NCBI RefSeq assembly: GCF_013140855.1
Contig: NZ_JABBPG010000002.1
Coordinates: 796,751-860,750, forward strand
Origin: Pseudoalteromonas caenipelagi
GTDB lineage: Bacteria > Pseudomonadota > Gammaproteobacteria > Enterobacterales > Alteromonadaceae
Direction of reading: 5' to 3'
DNA length: 64,000 nucleotides
A program made the position numbers and the translations under genes. Below the pieces are notes generated by a model. That model had not been told where the DNA came from, made no database searches, and was given only the letters and a program-made list of their open reading frames with translations. Shown here piece by piece: positions 26,940-36,971 of this stretch (position 1 is the stretch's first letter; every line of letters starts with the position of its first letter).

Positions 26940-27509
26940 ATGCCTAAGGCCAGTGAAATAAAAAAACATGCCGCAATTGAATACAATAACCGTGTAATGA
27001 TCGTAAGAGATATTGAACGCTCAGTGCCTCAAGGTAGGGCTGGTGGCAGCTTGTATCGTATGCGCATGTACGATGTAGTTAATGGCGCAAAAGTAGATGA
27101 AACCTTTAAAGCAGATGAAATGCTAAACCTTGCTGATTTGGTGCGCCGTCCAGTTATGTTTTCGTACATTGATGGTGAAGAATACGTGTTTATGGACGAA
27201 GAGGACTACACGCCATACCATCTAAATAAAAGCAGTATTGAAGAGCAAGTTTTATTTGTTAATGAAGATACCAAAGGGCTATTAGCGGTTATTGTTGAAG
27301 GCAGACCGGTATCTATCGACTTACCTTCCAGTGTAGAACTTGTGATTGAAGAAACTTCTCCTTCGATTAAAGGTGCATCAGCTAGCGCTCGTACCAAGCC
27401 TGCTACATTGACTACCGGCCTTGTTGTTCAAGTACCTGAGCATATCTCAACGGGTGATAAAATCCGTATTAATACCGATGAGAAAAAATTCATGGGACGC
27501 GCTGAGTAA
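26940..27509 (+). CDS. efpL: EfpL (YeiP): elongation factor P-like protein
   Basis: 189 aa, colinear with E. coli YeiP/EfpL. KOW-like domain I with the extended tip loop SVPQGRAGG (28-36; R33 is the residue that reaches the ribosomal P-site), central OB domain ([12 protein letters not shown]), and C-terminal OB domain with the hallmark [20 protein letters not shown] block and end MGRAE. It helps ribosomes stalled on polyproline and related sequences and does not need the EpmA lysylation of EF-P. Preceded by its own leader. Confidence 0.97.
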   Translation: MPKASEIKKHAAIEYNNRVMIVRDIERSVPQGRAGGSLYRMRMYDVVNGAKVDETFKADEMLNLADLVRRPVMFSYIDGEEYVFMDEEDYTPYHLNKSSIEEQVLFVNEDTKGLLAVIVEGRPVSIDLPSSVELVIEETSPSIKGASASARTKPATLTTGLVVQVPEHISTGDKIRINTDEKKFMGRAE

Positions 27510-27653
27510 TATTGCTTACTGGGGTTGCAGCGTGTAGATAATGTGCTTGCAACCTCGCAAAATGTAATTTTGGGTAAGTGCAACGGAGCGCCATATCGTT
27601 GCATTTAAACAAAACTAGATTGCAGCATTCACACTACGAGAGCAAACTACGGT

Positions 27654-28481
27654 ATGGAAAATAATATAAAGAGCCTTACAAAAGCGTGTGATGAGTTAGG
27701 GTTGAGCTATGAATTTATAGACTTAGATCATAACTTTGTACGTGTCAAAATGGACAATGGTTGGCAATACTTTGAGCTGAATAAGACTCCTTTTAACACT
27801 GAAGCTGCATATTGCATTTGCCAAGATAAAGGTCACTCATATCAATTACTAAAAGACGTTGTACGTGTTCCCAAGACGCTTGATTTTTTGGACTTCAATG
27901 TCTCGTCTAAATACAGTAAATATAAACACTGCAATAGTATTGCAGCAGCACTGACGCGTATTGACGAAAATTTTACCTACCCGATTGTGGTTAAGCAGAA
28001 TAAAGGCGCTTTAGGTACAAATGTATTTTTATGTGCGAATGCATTAGACACTGAAAAAGCGTTTCAGGAGATATTTAACCATCAGTCAAAATATTATGAC
28101 TATCTTGCACTTGCGCAAGAGTTTGTGACAACAAAAGCAGAATATCGACTGTTATGTGCGTATGGCAAACCGATATTTGCCTATCAGCGTGGCAGCGCTG
28201 CTGCGACCTTTAATGTTAAATACTGGGAAAATGGTGAGCAAGCGCAACGGGTTACAGATATGGTCTTGTTTCAACAGCTTGCTGATTTTGTGCAACCTAT
28301 TCACAATGAATTTCCAATGGGGTGGGTTGGTTACGATATCATCGTTGATGACAAAGACGATCTCTATTTGATTGAGCTAAACGCTTCCCCTCAGTTTAAC
28401 AACTTTATTGAACATAATAGCTCTGAGCCGGTCATTGAACTCTATAAGCATGCGCTGACACAGCTAAGCAAGCAAGGGTAG
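27654..28481 (+). CDS. ATP-grasp ligase-like protein
   Basis: A 275-aa protein with an ATP-grasp fold: PIVVKQNKGALGTNVFL (nucleotide Lys and Gly loop) at about 104-120, YRLLCAYGKPIFAYQR, and metal ligands at the end (YLIELNASPQFNNF, the D/E-x-N motif). Family members join a carboxylate to an amine; here the N-terminal ~80 residues may bind substrate. It resembles RimK/cyanophycin-synthetase type proteins, but no substrate can be assigned and no partner gene is adjacent. Confidence 0.85.
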   Translation: MENNIKSLTKACDELGLSYEFIDLDHNFVRVKMDNGWQYFELNKTPFNTEAAYCICQDKGHSYQLLKDVVRVPKTLDFLDFNVSSKYSKYKHCNSIAAALTRIDENFTYPIVVKQNKGALGTNVFLCANALDTEKAFQEIFNHQSKYYDYLALAQEFVTTKAEYRLLCAYGKPIFAYQRGSAAATFNVKYWENGEQAQRVTDMVLFQQLADFVQPIHNEFPMGWVGYDIIVDDKDDLYLIELNASPQFNNFIEHNSSEPVIELYKHALTQLSKQG

Positions 28482-28514
28482 AGCATTAATGCTGCGTGTC
28501 CTTGATAGGTTCGA

Positions 28515-29594
28515 TCAGTCGGCATATTGAAGTGCAATTGATAAAAACTCTTGTTCAATTGCTAAAAACTCACCCAAAATTTCTGGGTCGAAGTGACTGC
28601 CTCGGCCCTCTCTGAGAATATAGATTGCTTGCTCGTGAGTCATCGCATCTTTGTAAACGCGTTTACTTATGAGCGCATCATACACGTCTGCAATGGCCAT
28701 AAGCCTTGCACTTAAAGGGATCTGTTCTGCCGACAAGCCATTGGGGTAGCCACTGCCGTCCCACTTTTCATGATGTGATAGCGCTATTTCTTTGGCAATT
28801 TTCAAAAACCTGACCTCGCCAGAAACTTCTTTTTCAGCTTTGGCGATTGCATCGTATCCCAACCTTGCGTGTGTCTTCATTATTTCAAATTCCTCGCTGG
28901 TCAGTTTTCCACCTTTTAAAAGGATTGCATCGGGAATACCAACTTTACCTATGTCATGTAAAGGCGCTGACTTGTAAAACAGCTCAATCACATCTTCACT
29001 TAGTGCCTTTTTATATTTAGGTAATGTGGCAAGTTTAGAAGCAAGCGTTTTAACATAAAGCTGTGTTCTTTTTATATGATTACCAGTTTCTTGATCTCGT
29101 GTTTCAGCGAGACTTGCCAGAGCAGCAATCGTTGCATCTTGCGCAGCTGATAGCTCTTTTGTTCTTTTTTGTACCTCTGCCTCCAGATAGGCATTTTTAT
29201 CTTTTAAAAAATCTCGATGACGTTTAATTTGAATATGTGTTCTGACTCTGGACTTTATGATAGGTGGGCTAATCGGTTTGTTAATATAATCACAAGCGCC
29301 CAATGCAAAGCCTTTTTCTTCATCTTGAATACTGTTTTTGGCGGTTAAAAAAATCACGGGTAAATCATGGGTATCAGAGTTGCTCTTTATACGTTTGATT
29401 ACTTCATACCCATCCATATTTGGCATAACAATGTCTAATATCACTATATCAACAGGTTGGCTTTCTAAAACTTTAAGCGCGCTTTGGCCGTTTTTAGCGG
29501 CTATTACGCGATACTCTGTTTTTAAAATTTCAGACATAAGTGCTAGGTTCTCAGATGTATCATCAACCAGTAACACAGTGAATTTATCAAACAT
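28515..29594 (-). CDS. Response regulator with HD-GYP c-di-GMP phosphodiesterase domain
   Basis: 359 aa, RpfG-like. Receiver domain with phospho-acceptor D54 (VILDIVMPNMDG); coiled linker about 125-155; HD-GYP domain with H213-D214 (PLHDIGKVGIP), H274-H275 (SHHEKWDGSG) and GYP at 282-284. All metal and GYP residues are present, so it should hydrolyse c-di-GMP when phosphorylated. It is divergent from the large hybrid kinase at 29679, only 84 bases apart, which makes that kinase its likely phospho-donor. Confidence 0.95.
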   Translation of the reverse strand: MFDKFTVLLVDDTSENLALMSEILKTEYRVIAAKNGQSALKVLESQPVDIVILDIVMPNMDGYEVIKRIKSNSDTHDLPVIFLTAKNSIQDEEKGFALGACDYINKPISPPIIKSRVRTHIQIKRHRDFLKDKNAYLEAEVQKRTKELSAAQDATIAALASLAETRDQETGNHIKRTQLYVKTLASKLATLPKYKKALSEDVIELFYKSAPLHDIGKVGIPDAILLKGGKLTSEEFEIMKTHARLGYDAIAKAEKEVSGEVRFLKIAKEIALSHHEKWDGSGYPNGLSAEQIPLSARLMAIADVYDALISKRVYKDAMTHEQAIYILREGRGSHFDPEILGEFLAIEQEFLSIALQYAD

Positions 29595-29678
29595 ACGGTG
29601 GTAGCTCCCTCAAAATACTCGTACACGATCTAAATATTAGGTCTACCTTTTTATTAGTGCCAATTCTAAGGGGCTAAT

Positions 29679-32600
29679 ATGATTCGACTGAAGTCACTAT
29701 TTGTAATGCTTTTCGCTTTTATGTTTTTCACGTGTGTGTCTTTGGTGTTTGTTTCGAGTTATATCGGAGAAATTCAAGCGGAAGAACAAAGAGCGCGTCA
29801 GCAGTTAATCATGTTTAACCAGCTTGCTGATGACTTTAAACAAATGTCAGAACACAGAAGTTCGTTTGCCAGAGCCTATATCTCTACAGGCGAAGAGCGC
29901 TGGCTCACATTATTTAATTACGCGATTGCCGTCTATGAAGGCAATGCAAAAATTATTGATAAACACGCTTTAAACTATTGGGATAGCTTGGCTCTGACAA
30001 CAAGCAAAATACCTGCAGTAGATAACTCTTATAGGAGCAAGCCATTTATTGAGCGCTTTGAAGCTATTAAGTTGCGCCATGATGAATTTGCTCAGGTGGA
30101 TCAAGCGCTAGAAAAAGTAGGTCAACTAATTGAAATTGAACGCTCGGCCATTGCAGAGAAACAACAGAAAAGTAATTTAAGCCATAAGCTTTTAGACGAT
30201 TCGTACCTGAGTGTTAAAAATGATGTTATGTATTCGCTTGAAAATGTAGCGCAACTTATTTTTCAGCGTCTTGAAGCACAGGCAAGTAAATATACAGGCA
30301 AATTAAATACTGCTACGCAAACCCAAAACTTTATTATTGGCGTTTTGTTGCTAGCTATCACCTTGTCTTTTTATTTTTTATGGCGTTATTACATTTGGCC
30401 AATATCACGAATTCAAAAAGCGCTCGTAGCTCAGGTAGAGAGTAACAACTTTGACTTTCAGCTTGCTAATAATTACTACGGAGAACTTGCTGAGTTTGCA
30501 CAGGCGATGAATCAGTTATTAGGTGATATTGCTGAGCAACTGAAATACAGTTCAATCCAAAAAGACTTAAACCAAGCATTAAGAGGAAAGACCAGTGCTC
30601 AAGAGCTGGGAGATGAAGTGATTGAGTTTATCTGTGAGCGTTTATCTATTCCGCTTGTTGGTTTGTATGTTTGGCATGAAGACGAACTTTTTAGGGTGTC
30701 GGGTATCGGTTATGAGGGGCAGGATAAAGAAACATATCAAGACGAAGATTCTGTCTATTTTCATGTTATTAAAAGAAATAAAAAATATTCAATTGATGTG
30801 TCAGAGCAATACGCAATACTACACCAGGGTAAACGTCTATTGCTCAAAGAGCTGCATTATTTCCCGTTGAGTATGGATGATAATTGTATAGGTTTGCTTG
30901 AATTAGGCAGCTTTTACAACATTAGTGAAAAGGAGTTTTACTGGCTTAATTTTATTATCCGCGATTTATCTATAGGCTTGCATTTAGCCCGAAACCAAGA
31001 GCGACAACGTAAAACTGAACGCATGGTTGTGGAGCAGCTTGAGCTTAATCGCAAGATCATCGATGCGATCCCAAATCCTATGTATTATCGCAACACTGAA
31101 GGGGTTTATTTAGGCGTAAATTCTCAGTTTCACGACTTTATAGGCACATTTGAAGCGGATGTGATTGGGGCAACGCCAGACAATATATTCAGTTTTGATA
31201 TAGCCAGCCGTTTTAATGAATCACAAAGGCAGCTTTTGGCAAAACCTGGCAGTCACAATTATGAAATGCGCTTAAAAGATGTGCATGAACAAATAAGAGA
31301 AGTGGTGGTGTATGAAGCCACATTTAGTGATGCAGACAACAAAGTTGCTGGTATCGTAGGTTTGCTGCTAGATGTGACAAAAAGCAAAGAGATGGAACTG
31401 CAGTTACGTGAAGCCAAAGCTAAAGCTGACAGTACCAGCAAAGCTAAAGGTGAATTTTTGGCAAATATGAGTCACGAAATTCGCACTCCCATGAATGCCA
31501 TAATAGGTATGAGTCATTTAGTGCTAAACACCAAGTTGTCTAAGCAACAAAATAACTACATCAAAAAAATAGATGTCGCTGCCAACAACCTACTTGGGAT
31601 CATCAACGATGTTTTAGACTTCTCTAAAATCGAATCAGGGAAAATGGCAATTGTTGAAGAGGCGTTTGATTTAGAGGAAGTAACCAGCAATGTGACGGTT
31701 GTCAATTCGGTTAAAGCTGAGGACAAAGGCATTGAGTTGCTGTTAGACATTCCGCCTACAATACCCACCAACTTGATTGGTGATCCTCTGAGGCTGGGTC
31801 AGGTACTTATAAACTTGTGTGGTAATGCTATCAAATTTACTGAGCAAGGCGAGGTTATCATAACCGCAAGAGTGATTGAGAGAACAAAAGGCTCTGCAAC
31901 ATTGAAGTTTACTGTTAAAGACTCAGGTATTGGCCTAACACAAGAACAGCAAGACAAGCTGTTTAAAGCGTTTTCTCAGGCCGATAGCTCGATTACACGT
32001 AAATACGGTGGAACCGGGCTTGGTTTGAGTATTTCAAAACATTTGGTTGAGTTAATGGGTGGGCAAATTGGTGTCACCAGTGAACCTGGCGTTGGCTCTG
32101 AGTTTTACTTTACTATTAAAGTTGGGTTACAAGAGCAAGCAAACAAGCAATGGTTTTGCCCTGAGTCGATCATCAGAAATACCTCAGTGCTTGTTGTAGA
32201 CGATAATGAAGCTGCTCGAGAAGTAATGTCTAACCTCGTTCAAGGTTTGGGGTTTAAAACATATGCTGTTTCGTGTGCCCAAGAGGCGCTTAAAGAGTTA
32301 ACAAAAAGACCCTACCAAATAGTGTTTACCGATTGGAGCATGCCTAACATTGATGGCTGTGAGTTGGCACTGCGCATTAATGAGCTTGACCTGAACCCTA
32401 AGCCAAAAGTAATTCTAGTCACAGCGCATAGTAAAGAGTTAGATATTGATCAGGAGGTAAGTGATAAGTTAGATGGCATTATCAGTAAACCGATGAATGC
32501 TTCAATTGTGTTTGACTGTGTTTTGGACTGTTTTGACATACGAACTCAGGATGTATCAAATGTTGAGCTGCTAGGCAAAGAGATAGTTTCATTCACAGAC

Positions 32601-33611
32601 AAGACGGCGCTATTGGTGGAGGACAATGAAACTAACCAAGAAGTGGCAACTGAAATGCTGCGATCGTTAGGCATACAAGTAACGATTGCTAACAATGGTA
32701 AAGAAGCAATAGAAATACTTGAGCAACAAAAGCAGTTCTCACTTGTCTTTATGGATATGCAGATGCCTGTTATGGATGGCCTCACTGCAACAACAAAAAT
32801 TAGGGCGCAATCCAAGTTTGCTGACTTACCCATTGTTGCCATGACAGCCAATGCGATGAGAGAAGATATCGAGTGCTGTCTAAATGCGGGTATGAATGCG
32901 CACATTGCTAAGCCAATTAATTTTAAGGCCTTAGTGTCGACAATCAAAAAAGTAACAAAGAAGTCGCAATGGCTTGAGGTAAATACAAAGGAAAAACCTG
33001 AAAATACAAAAGCTCAGCCAGTGCCTCAGGATGCTGTTTTTGTCCTAGAGGGAATAGATATTCAAGATGGTATCAACAGAATTGGCGGGAATGAACGGGC
33101 GTATTGGAGTATTTTGGGTAAATTTATTCATAAACAGATAGAAGAATTAATCAATGTAGAACAGGCAATGATCATTGGCGACTTGGAACATGCATCACGT
33201 ATTGTACATTCACTCAAAGGCTCCGCTGCTAATTTATCGGCTCATTATTTAGTAGAGCAAGGAGCTAAATTTGAGGAGCAGATAAAAGATACTGCAGAAC
33301 TGGATGTCGGTATGCTGCATAAAGTTATTGACTATTTAAGAAAAATTGATAAGCAGCTTAGCATTAAAGAGAGTAAAACTGCATTGAAGAGTCAGGATGA
33401 AGTACAACCTCAAGCAAGCAACTTGAAAAAGCTGTTTGATGAGCTTTATGAATTAGTAGATGGTAATGATGTTCAATCCTTAGATCTTGTGGATACGTTA
33501 TTTGCCCATGACTCACTAGCAAAAGATAAGCTTGATGAGCTGCGAAAAAAAATCAATGACTTTGAGTTTGAACAAGCCAAAGAAATTATTCAGCAAATTC
33601 GTGTTGATTGA
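29679..33611 (+). CDS. Hybrid sensor histidine kinase (GAF, PAS, HK, two receivers, Hpt)
   Basis: 1,310 aa. TM helices near 5-28 and 217-238 enclose a periplasmic helical sensor (CHASE3/MCP-like); HAMP about 239-290; GAF-like 300-440; PAS 455-575; HisKA with H599 (ANMSHEIRTPMNAI); HATPase with NLCGNAIKFT and GTGLGLSI; receiver 1 with D885 (FTDWSMP), receiver 2 with D1026 (FMDMQMP); Hpt with H1177 (HSLKGSA). A full BarA-type phosphorelay; output would go to a separate regulator, most simply the divergent HD-GYP protein. Confidence 0.95.
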   Translation: MIRLKSLFVMLFAFMFFTCVSLVFVSSYIGEIQAEEQRARQQLIMFNQLADDFKQMSEHRSSFARAYISTGEERWLTLFNYAIAVYEGNAKIIDKHALNYWDSLALTTSKIPAVDNSYRSKPFIERFEAIKLRHDEFAQVDQALEKVGQLIEIERSAIAEKQQKSNLSHKLLDDSYLSVKNDVMYSLENVAQLIFQRLEAQASKYTGKLNTATQTQNFIIGVLLLAITLSFYFLWRYYIWPISRIQKALVAQVESNNFDFQLANNYYGELAEFAQAMNQLLGDIAEQLKYSSIQKDLNQALRGKTSAQELGDEVIEFICERLSIPLVGLYVWHEDELFRVSGIGYEGQDKETYQDEDSVYFHVIKRNKKYSIDVSEQYAILHQGKRLLLKELHYFPLSMDDNCIGLLELGSFYNISEKEFYWLNFIIRDLSIGLHLARNQERQRKTERMVVEQLELNRKIIDAIPNPMYYRNTEGVYLGVNSQFHDFIGTFEADVIGATPDNIFSFDIASRFNESQRQLLAKPGSHNYEMRLKDVHEQIREVVVYEATFSDADNKVAGIVGLLLDVTKSKEMELQLREAKAKADSTSKAKGEFLANMSHEIRTPMNAIIGMSHLVLNTKLSKQQNNYIKKIDVAANNLLGIINDVLDFSKIESGKMAIVEEAFDLEEVTSNVTVVNSVKAEDKGIELLLDIPPTIPTNLIGDPLRLGQVLINLCGNAIKFTEQGEVIITARVIERTKGSATLKFTVKDSGIGLTQEQQDKLFKAFSQADSSITRKYGGTGLGLSISKHLVELMGGQIGVTSEPGVGSEFYFTIKVGLQEQANKQWFCPESIIRNTSVLVVDDNEAAREVMSNLVQGLGFKTYAVSCAQEALKELTKRPYQIVFTDWSMPNIDGCELALRINELDLNPKPKVILVTAHSKELDIDQEVSDKLDGIISKPMNASIVFDCVLDCFDIRTQDVSNVELLGKEIVSFTDKTALLVEDNETNQEVATEMLRSLGIQVTIANNGKEAIEILEQQKQFSLVFMDMQMPVMDGLTATTKIRAQSKFADLPIVAMTANAMREDIECCLNAGMNAHIAKPINFKALVSTIKKVTKKSQWLEVNTKEKPENTKAQPVPQDAVFVLEGIDIQDGINRIGGNERAYWSILGKFIHKQIEELINVEQAMIIGDLEHASRIVHSLKGSAANLSAHYLVEQGAKFEEQIKDTAELDVGMLHKVIDYLRKIDKQLSIKESKTALKSQDEVQPQASNLKKLFDELYELVDGNDVQSLDLVDTLFAHDSLAKDKLDELRKKINDFEFEQAKEIIQQIRVD

Positions 33612-33733
33612 ACTTTTTTACAACCATTAGGTTTTTAAAAGTGATATTTAGTGAGGGTTTCAAGGGCAAAATATCTGCAAGGAATCTTAGGTACAGCTCT
33701 AAACTAAGTGAAGTAAGAGCTGTATTGCTGAAG

Positions 33734-34810
33734 TTACTGAATAAAAGAAAGTAACTGGTTACCTGCGGCGACAGTATTATTCTCGCCAGAGAAAATATTG
33801 TCGGCGTTTTTGTGTACAAATACGCTGTCTATCCAATCCGAGACGTCTTTATTGAACATCGACAACATTTCAATGGGGATCTGTGATGTATCAGATAGCT
33901 TAGATAGAGCGTTGGCTACTTCATCTATCATTAATGCACCGTCGTTAAATTCAACACAGAAATATAAGTTGTTTGCTATCTCTTTCATGTACTTAGCAAT
34001 ATTTAGGTAGTTTACATTGCTGCCTAGCGCTTCTGCCATTCCTATCTCAGAATCAAGTTCTCTAATAGACTCGGTTAATGAGATAACGTCATCCTCTGCA
34101 ATAGGACTCTCTTGCCAAAACGCTTGGGCGCTGATGGGCGTTTTTTCTATTTTGTTGCCCAACGCCCCCATTTCGTTGGGTGAAAAGTCAAAAAAAGCGT
34201 CTTCAAAGAGTTCTTCGTTCTCTTGTGAGCGCAAATTGCCATTGTAGATCTTTTCGTTACTTTTAATTGTTTCAACAACTTTGTCGTTAATGTCTGTTTT
34301 AATAGTATTTAGTTTGGCTTGTGTTGCATAAAAGCGTTTAAATAACTCATTAGTATCTTTGATTTGCTCAGCGATGCGTTTGAGATTGGTTAAGTCTTTT
34401 TGCATTGATATGTAGTGTGTGACATTGCCTTGTTCATTTTTGATCTCAGAAATGTTCCATTCGACGGGGTAGATTGAACCATCCTTGCGGTAATTAATCG
34501 AAGAGCCGTAAAAATACCCATTTTTTTGTAGCGAGGGGGTGATTTTAGCAATCACTTTATGGTTGCTATCTGGCCCTTGAAGGATGCGTGGAGAGCGTCC
34601 AACAAGTTCTGCTAATTCGTAGCCTGTATGCTCACAAAACACTTTATTAGCATACACAATAGGGTAGCCTTGAGCGTGGTCTGCATTAGTGATCACGATT
34701 GCATGATGAGAGTGCATGAGTACTTGTCGCAGTAGCTGCAGTACAGAGCAATCATGCATAAGCTGACTAAAAAAAGCAGACTCTTCTAAACTCGATGTTC
34801 TATTATCCAT
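33734..34810 (-). CDS. PAS-domain protein with helical tail
   Basis: 358 aa. A PAS domain at about 30-140 (VITNADHAQGYPIVYANKVF, GRSPRILQGPDSN, PAC motif GSIYPVEWNISEI), of the type found in LOV-like proteins but lacking the flavin-binding NCRFLQ cysteine (reads RSPRILQG). Coiled-coil 140-190 and a C-terminal ~120-residue helical region without GGDEF, kinase or DNA-binding motif. Convergent to the hybrid kinase; may be a partner. Output unknown. Confidence 0.8.
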   Translation of the reverse strand: MDNRTSSLEESAFFSQLMHDCSVLQLLRQVLMHSHHAIVITNADHAQGYPIVYANKVFCEHTGYELAELVGRSPRILQGPDSNHKVIAKITPSLQKNGYFYGSSINYRKDGSIYPVEWNISEIKNEQGNVTHYISMQKDLTNLKRIAEQIKDTNELFKRFYATQAKLNTIKTDINDKVVETIKSNEKIYNGNLRSQENEELFEDAFFDFSPNEMGALGNKIEKTPISAQAFWQESPIAEDDVISLTESIRELDSEIGMAEALGSNVNYLNIAKYMKEIANNLYFCVEFNDGALMIDEVANALSKLSDTSQIPIEMLSMFNKDVSDWIDSVFVHKNADNIFSGENNTVAAGNQLLSFIQ

Positions 34811-35314
34811 GAGCTATCAACCCCAATATTTGTAAAAAAGCTAAGTTAAAGTTAGTGCAAAGGTGGTGAATAATCAGTTACCAAAAGTTAATACGTAAGA
34901 TGGGACAACTTTGATTGCTTTGGCGTATAATTCGATTGAAAAACACCGCTGTTACTGCTTAGCTCTTTAGAGTTTTTACTCAAACCATGTGCCTGTAATG
35001 CGTTGAGTTAATCCTTTTTTATTTGATGTTTTGGGTAGTTTGGTTATTTTTTATTATTGAAAGTAAAAGTGATGTTTTGTGTTAATAAGGTGTCACAGAA
35101 ATTTCATTTCATTGGTCGCAAAATTCATTGACTTGAGGCCTTATCTAGATAGACTGGGTTTAGACAAAAAATATGTCAGTGTTTATAAATCTCCATTACG
35201 TTGTTGTATAAGTCATACTTGTAGTACCGTCCTGAAGTTTTTAAGTACCGTCTAATTTTTGCTCTATGCGCCCAGATGGGCATAGTTAAATTTTTTAAAT
35301 CAGGATATCTAGAT
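34811..35314 (+). promoter_or_regulatory. Long leader of the cold-shock gene
   Basis: 500 bp without a gene. A possible promoter is TTGACT (35128-35133), 16-bp spacer, TAGACT (35150-35155), leaving a ~150-base 5' UTR, as is usual for cspA-type genes. The UTR carries AGTACCGTC twice (35223 and 35244) and a GCCC-GGGC hairpin at 35270-35281 before the ribosome site. Nothing else is recognisable. Confidence 0.35.
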
Positions 35315-35524
35315 ATGTCTAATACAGTAACAGGCACAGTTAAGTGGTTCAACGAGTCAAAAGGTTTTGGTTTCATCGCTCAAGAGAATGGCCCAGACGT
35401 TTTTGCTCATTTCAGCGCTATCAAAGGTGACGGTTTCCGCACTTTAGCTGAAGGCCAACGTGTTGAGTTCACTCTAGCTACTGGCCAAAAAGGTCCTCAA
35501 GCTGAGAACATCACTGTAATCTAA
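35315..35524 (+). CDS. Cold-shock protein, CspA family
   Basis: A 69-aa OB-fold nucleic-acid chaperone. RNP1 KGFGFIAQ and RNP2 VFAHFSAI are intact, length is normal. The frame is open upstream to 35276 but ATG 35315 begins the family start [17 protein letters not shown] and has AGGA eight to nine bases ahead. Melts RNA structure after cold shock. Monocistronic, ends at a strong terminator. Confidence 0.97.
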   Translation: MSNTVTGTVKWFNESKGFGFIAQENGPDVFAHFSAIKGDGFRTLAEGQRVEFTLATGQKGPQAENITVI

Positions 35525-35538
35525 GTTTTATTACTTAG

Positions 35539-35567
35539 AAAAAAGCAAGCTAAGGCTTGCTTTTTTT
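35539..35567 (+). terminator. Rho-independent terminator of the cold-shock gene
   Basis: GCAAGC (35545-35550), loop TAAG, GCTTGC (35555-35560) flanked by six A on the left and seven T on the right (35561-35567). Works well on both strands. Confidence 0.92.
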
Positions 35568-35608
35568 GTGGCTAAAAAACGCTTCTCAAACCGTATTAAA
35601 TGTCGGTC

Positions 35609-36382
35609 TTATTGGTAACCAGAGAGTACGTCCTTATATGCCTGTGTTCGTTTAATATCTGCAAAGGCAATGCGAAGCCTGTCAACAATCTCTGCGGGGG
35701 TTTGAATATTGGCAGCAAGGTAACCATTCACTGATAAGTCAGGTACGCTAAATAGAAAACGAAAATGGTCATTGGGCAAATTGAGTGTATCTGCCATTGA
35801 TTTTAAGTAGCGAGGGTCATCGAGCACCAAGTCAACTTTATTGGCAATTAACAGCTGATAAGAGCGCTCAATATCGGAGGTGAGCACATAGTCAAAGCCA
35901 TATCTTTTCAATTCTTCTGCGGCAATATCTCCTCTTTGTACTGCAAGGCGATACCTTTTTGCATCTCCAAGTGAGTTTACAACCACATCACTTCGGTATT
36001 TGTTTGTTACAAAGCCCAACTCAAATTTAGCGACAGGACCAATCCAATGAAAATTTTGTTCTCGCAGGGGGGTTTTGGCAATGCTATAGATCAAAGTATT
36101 TTCTTTTTCACTTGCAACTTTAAAGGCTCTCGCCCAAGGGAAGAGGTGGTAATCTGCTTTTAAGTGAGCACGTTGTAAGATCTGTTTTACAAGTTCTGTG
36201 CTGGTGCCGCCTACTTCACCATTATTGAATGTTTGGTTAGGGGGGGAGAGCTCTGTGACCACGGTTAAAGGAGGCAGCGAGCTGGCATTTGCGCCAATAC
36301 AATTTAAACTCATGCATAGAACGCAAAAGCATAATAAATGTAACAAGGAGCGTTGAGTAATTCTTACCACTGCGGTACCCAA
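35609..36382 (-). CDS. Periplasmic solute-binding protein, SBP_bac_3 type
   Basis: 257 aa with a signal peptide rich in Cys/Leu (LLHLLCFCVLCMSL), then LTVVTELSPPNQTFNNGEVG and the ligand-domain pattern (LKQILQRAHLKADYHLFPWARAF), as in orphan family-3 binding proteins of Alteromonadales. The first codon is TTG at 36382; GTG at 36370 is an equally good start that keeps the signal peptide, and neither has a clear ribosome site. No ABC partner is adjacent. Ligand unknown. Confidence 0.8.
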   Translation of the reverse strand: MGTAVVRITQRSLLHLLCFCVLCMSLNCIGANASSLPPLTVVTELSPPNQTFNNGEVGGTSTELVKQILQRAHLKADYHLFPWARAFKVASEKENTLIYSIAKTPLREQNFHWIGPVAKFELGFVTNKYRSDVVVNSLGDAKRYRLAVQRGDIAAEELKRYGFDYVLTSDIERSYQLLIANKVDLVLDDPRYLKSMADTLNLPNDHFRFLFSVPDLSVNGYLAANIQTPAEIVDRLRIAFADIKRTQAYKDVLSGYQ

Positions 36383-36971
36383 AACAGACTGATACTTAGA
36401 AGTGTAGCAAAGTTAAAGTAAGTTATATGATGTTTAGCAATTTAAATGTGTCACGTTTGCCAACATTACTTTTAGGCAGCACAAGTGGTGATGTTTATTA
36501 ATAGCTGGCGACATTTGATTAGTTTTTCACCCTTCTTTGACGTTTCTTGTTTGTTTGAGTGGTTTAGTTTGTATCACTCAGTTTCTGTATTTAGCTTTAT
36601 AGCACTGTTTTATAAAAATACTTCTTATTAATCAATTGCTTGTTTTTTTGATATGTCTCTAGTGTAACCGATGAGTTGGCTTTTTGTTAATTTTTCGTGG
36701 GTTAGGGCGATTTTGACCTGTTCCTTTTTTAGATAATAGGTAGTATTTACATATCCTGGAATTAGATTCAAAGGTGGCTGATTCATAGATTCAAATGTTA
36801 ATTAACATTCTTATTAAACACACAGTGTAACCGAAAGGTGTACACCCACAAATACCTGATATTTTCAAAGCTCGTATTCAGCTTGTCCAAACCATAAATT
36901 TCAATCTGAATATTTCTATCCCTTTTTATAAACCTAGCTCCTTGCTTGGGGCAAGAACAAGGAAATACACA
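36383..36971 (+). promoter_or_regulatory. Upstream control region of the eCIS operon
   Basis: 589 AT-rich bases between a divergent solute-binding gene and the sheath gene with no credible ORF. It contains the perfect 16-bp palindrome AATGTTAATTAACATT (36794-36809), the 11-bp repeat AGTGTAACCGA at 36661-36671 and 36824-36834, and a small CTTGC-GCAAG hairpin (36941-36955) before the ribosome site AAGGAA. I could not fix a promoter with confidence. Confidence 0.5.

Noticed and set aside
36942..36971. Upstream TTG start for the sheath protein
   Set aside because: It would add ten residues across the CTTGC-GCAAG hairpin and ribosome site; the family start is at the ATG 36972.
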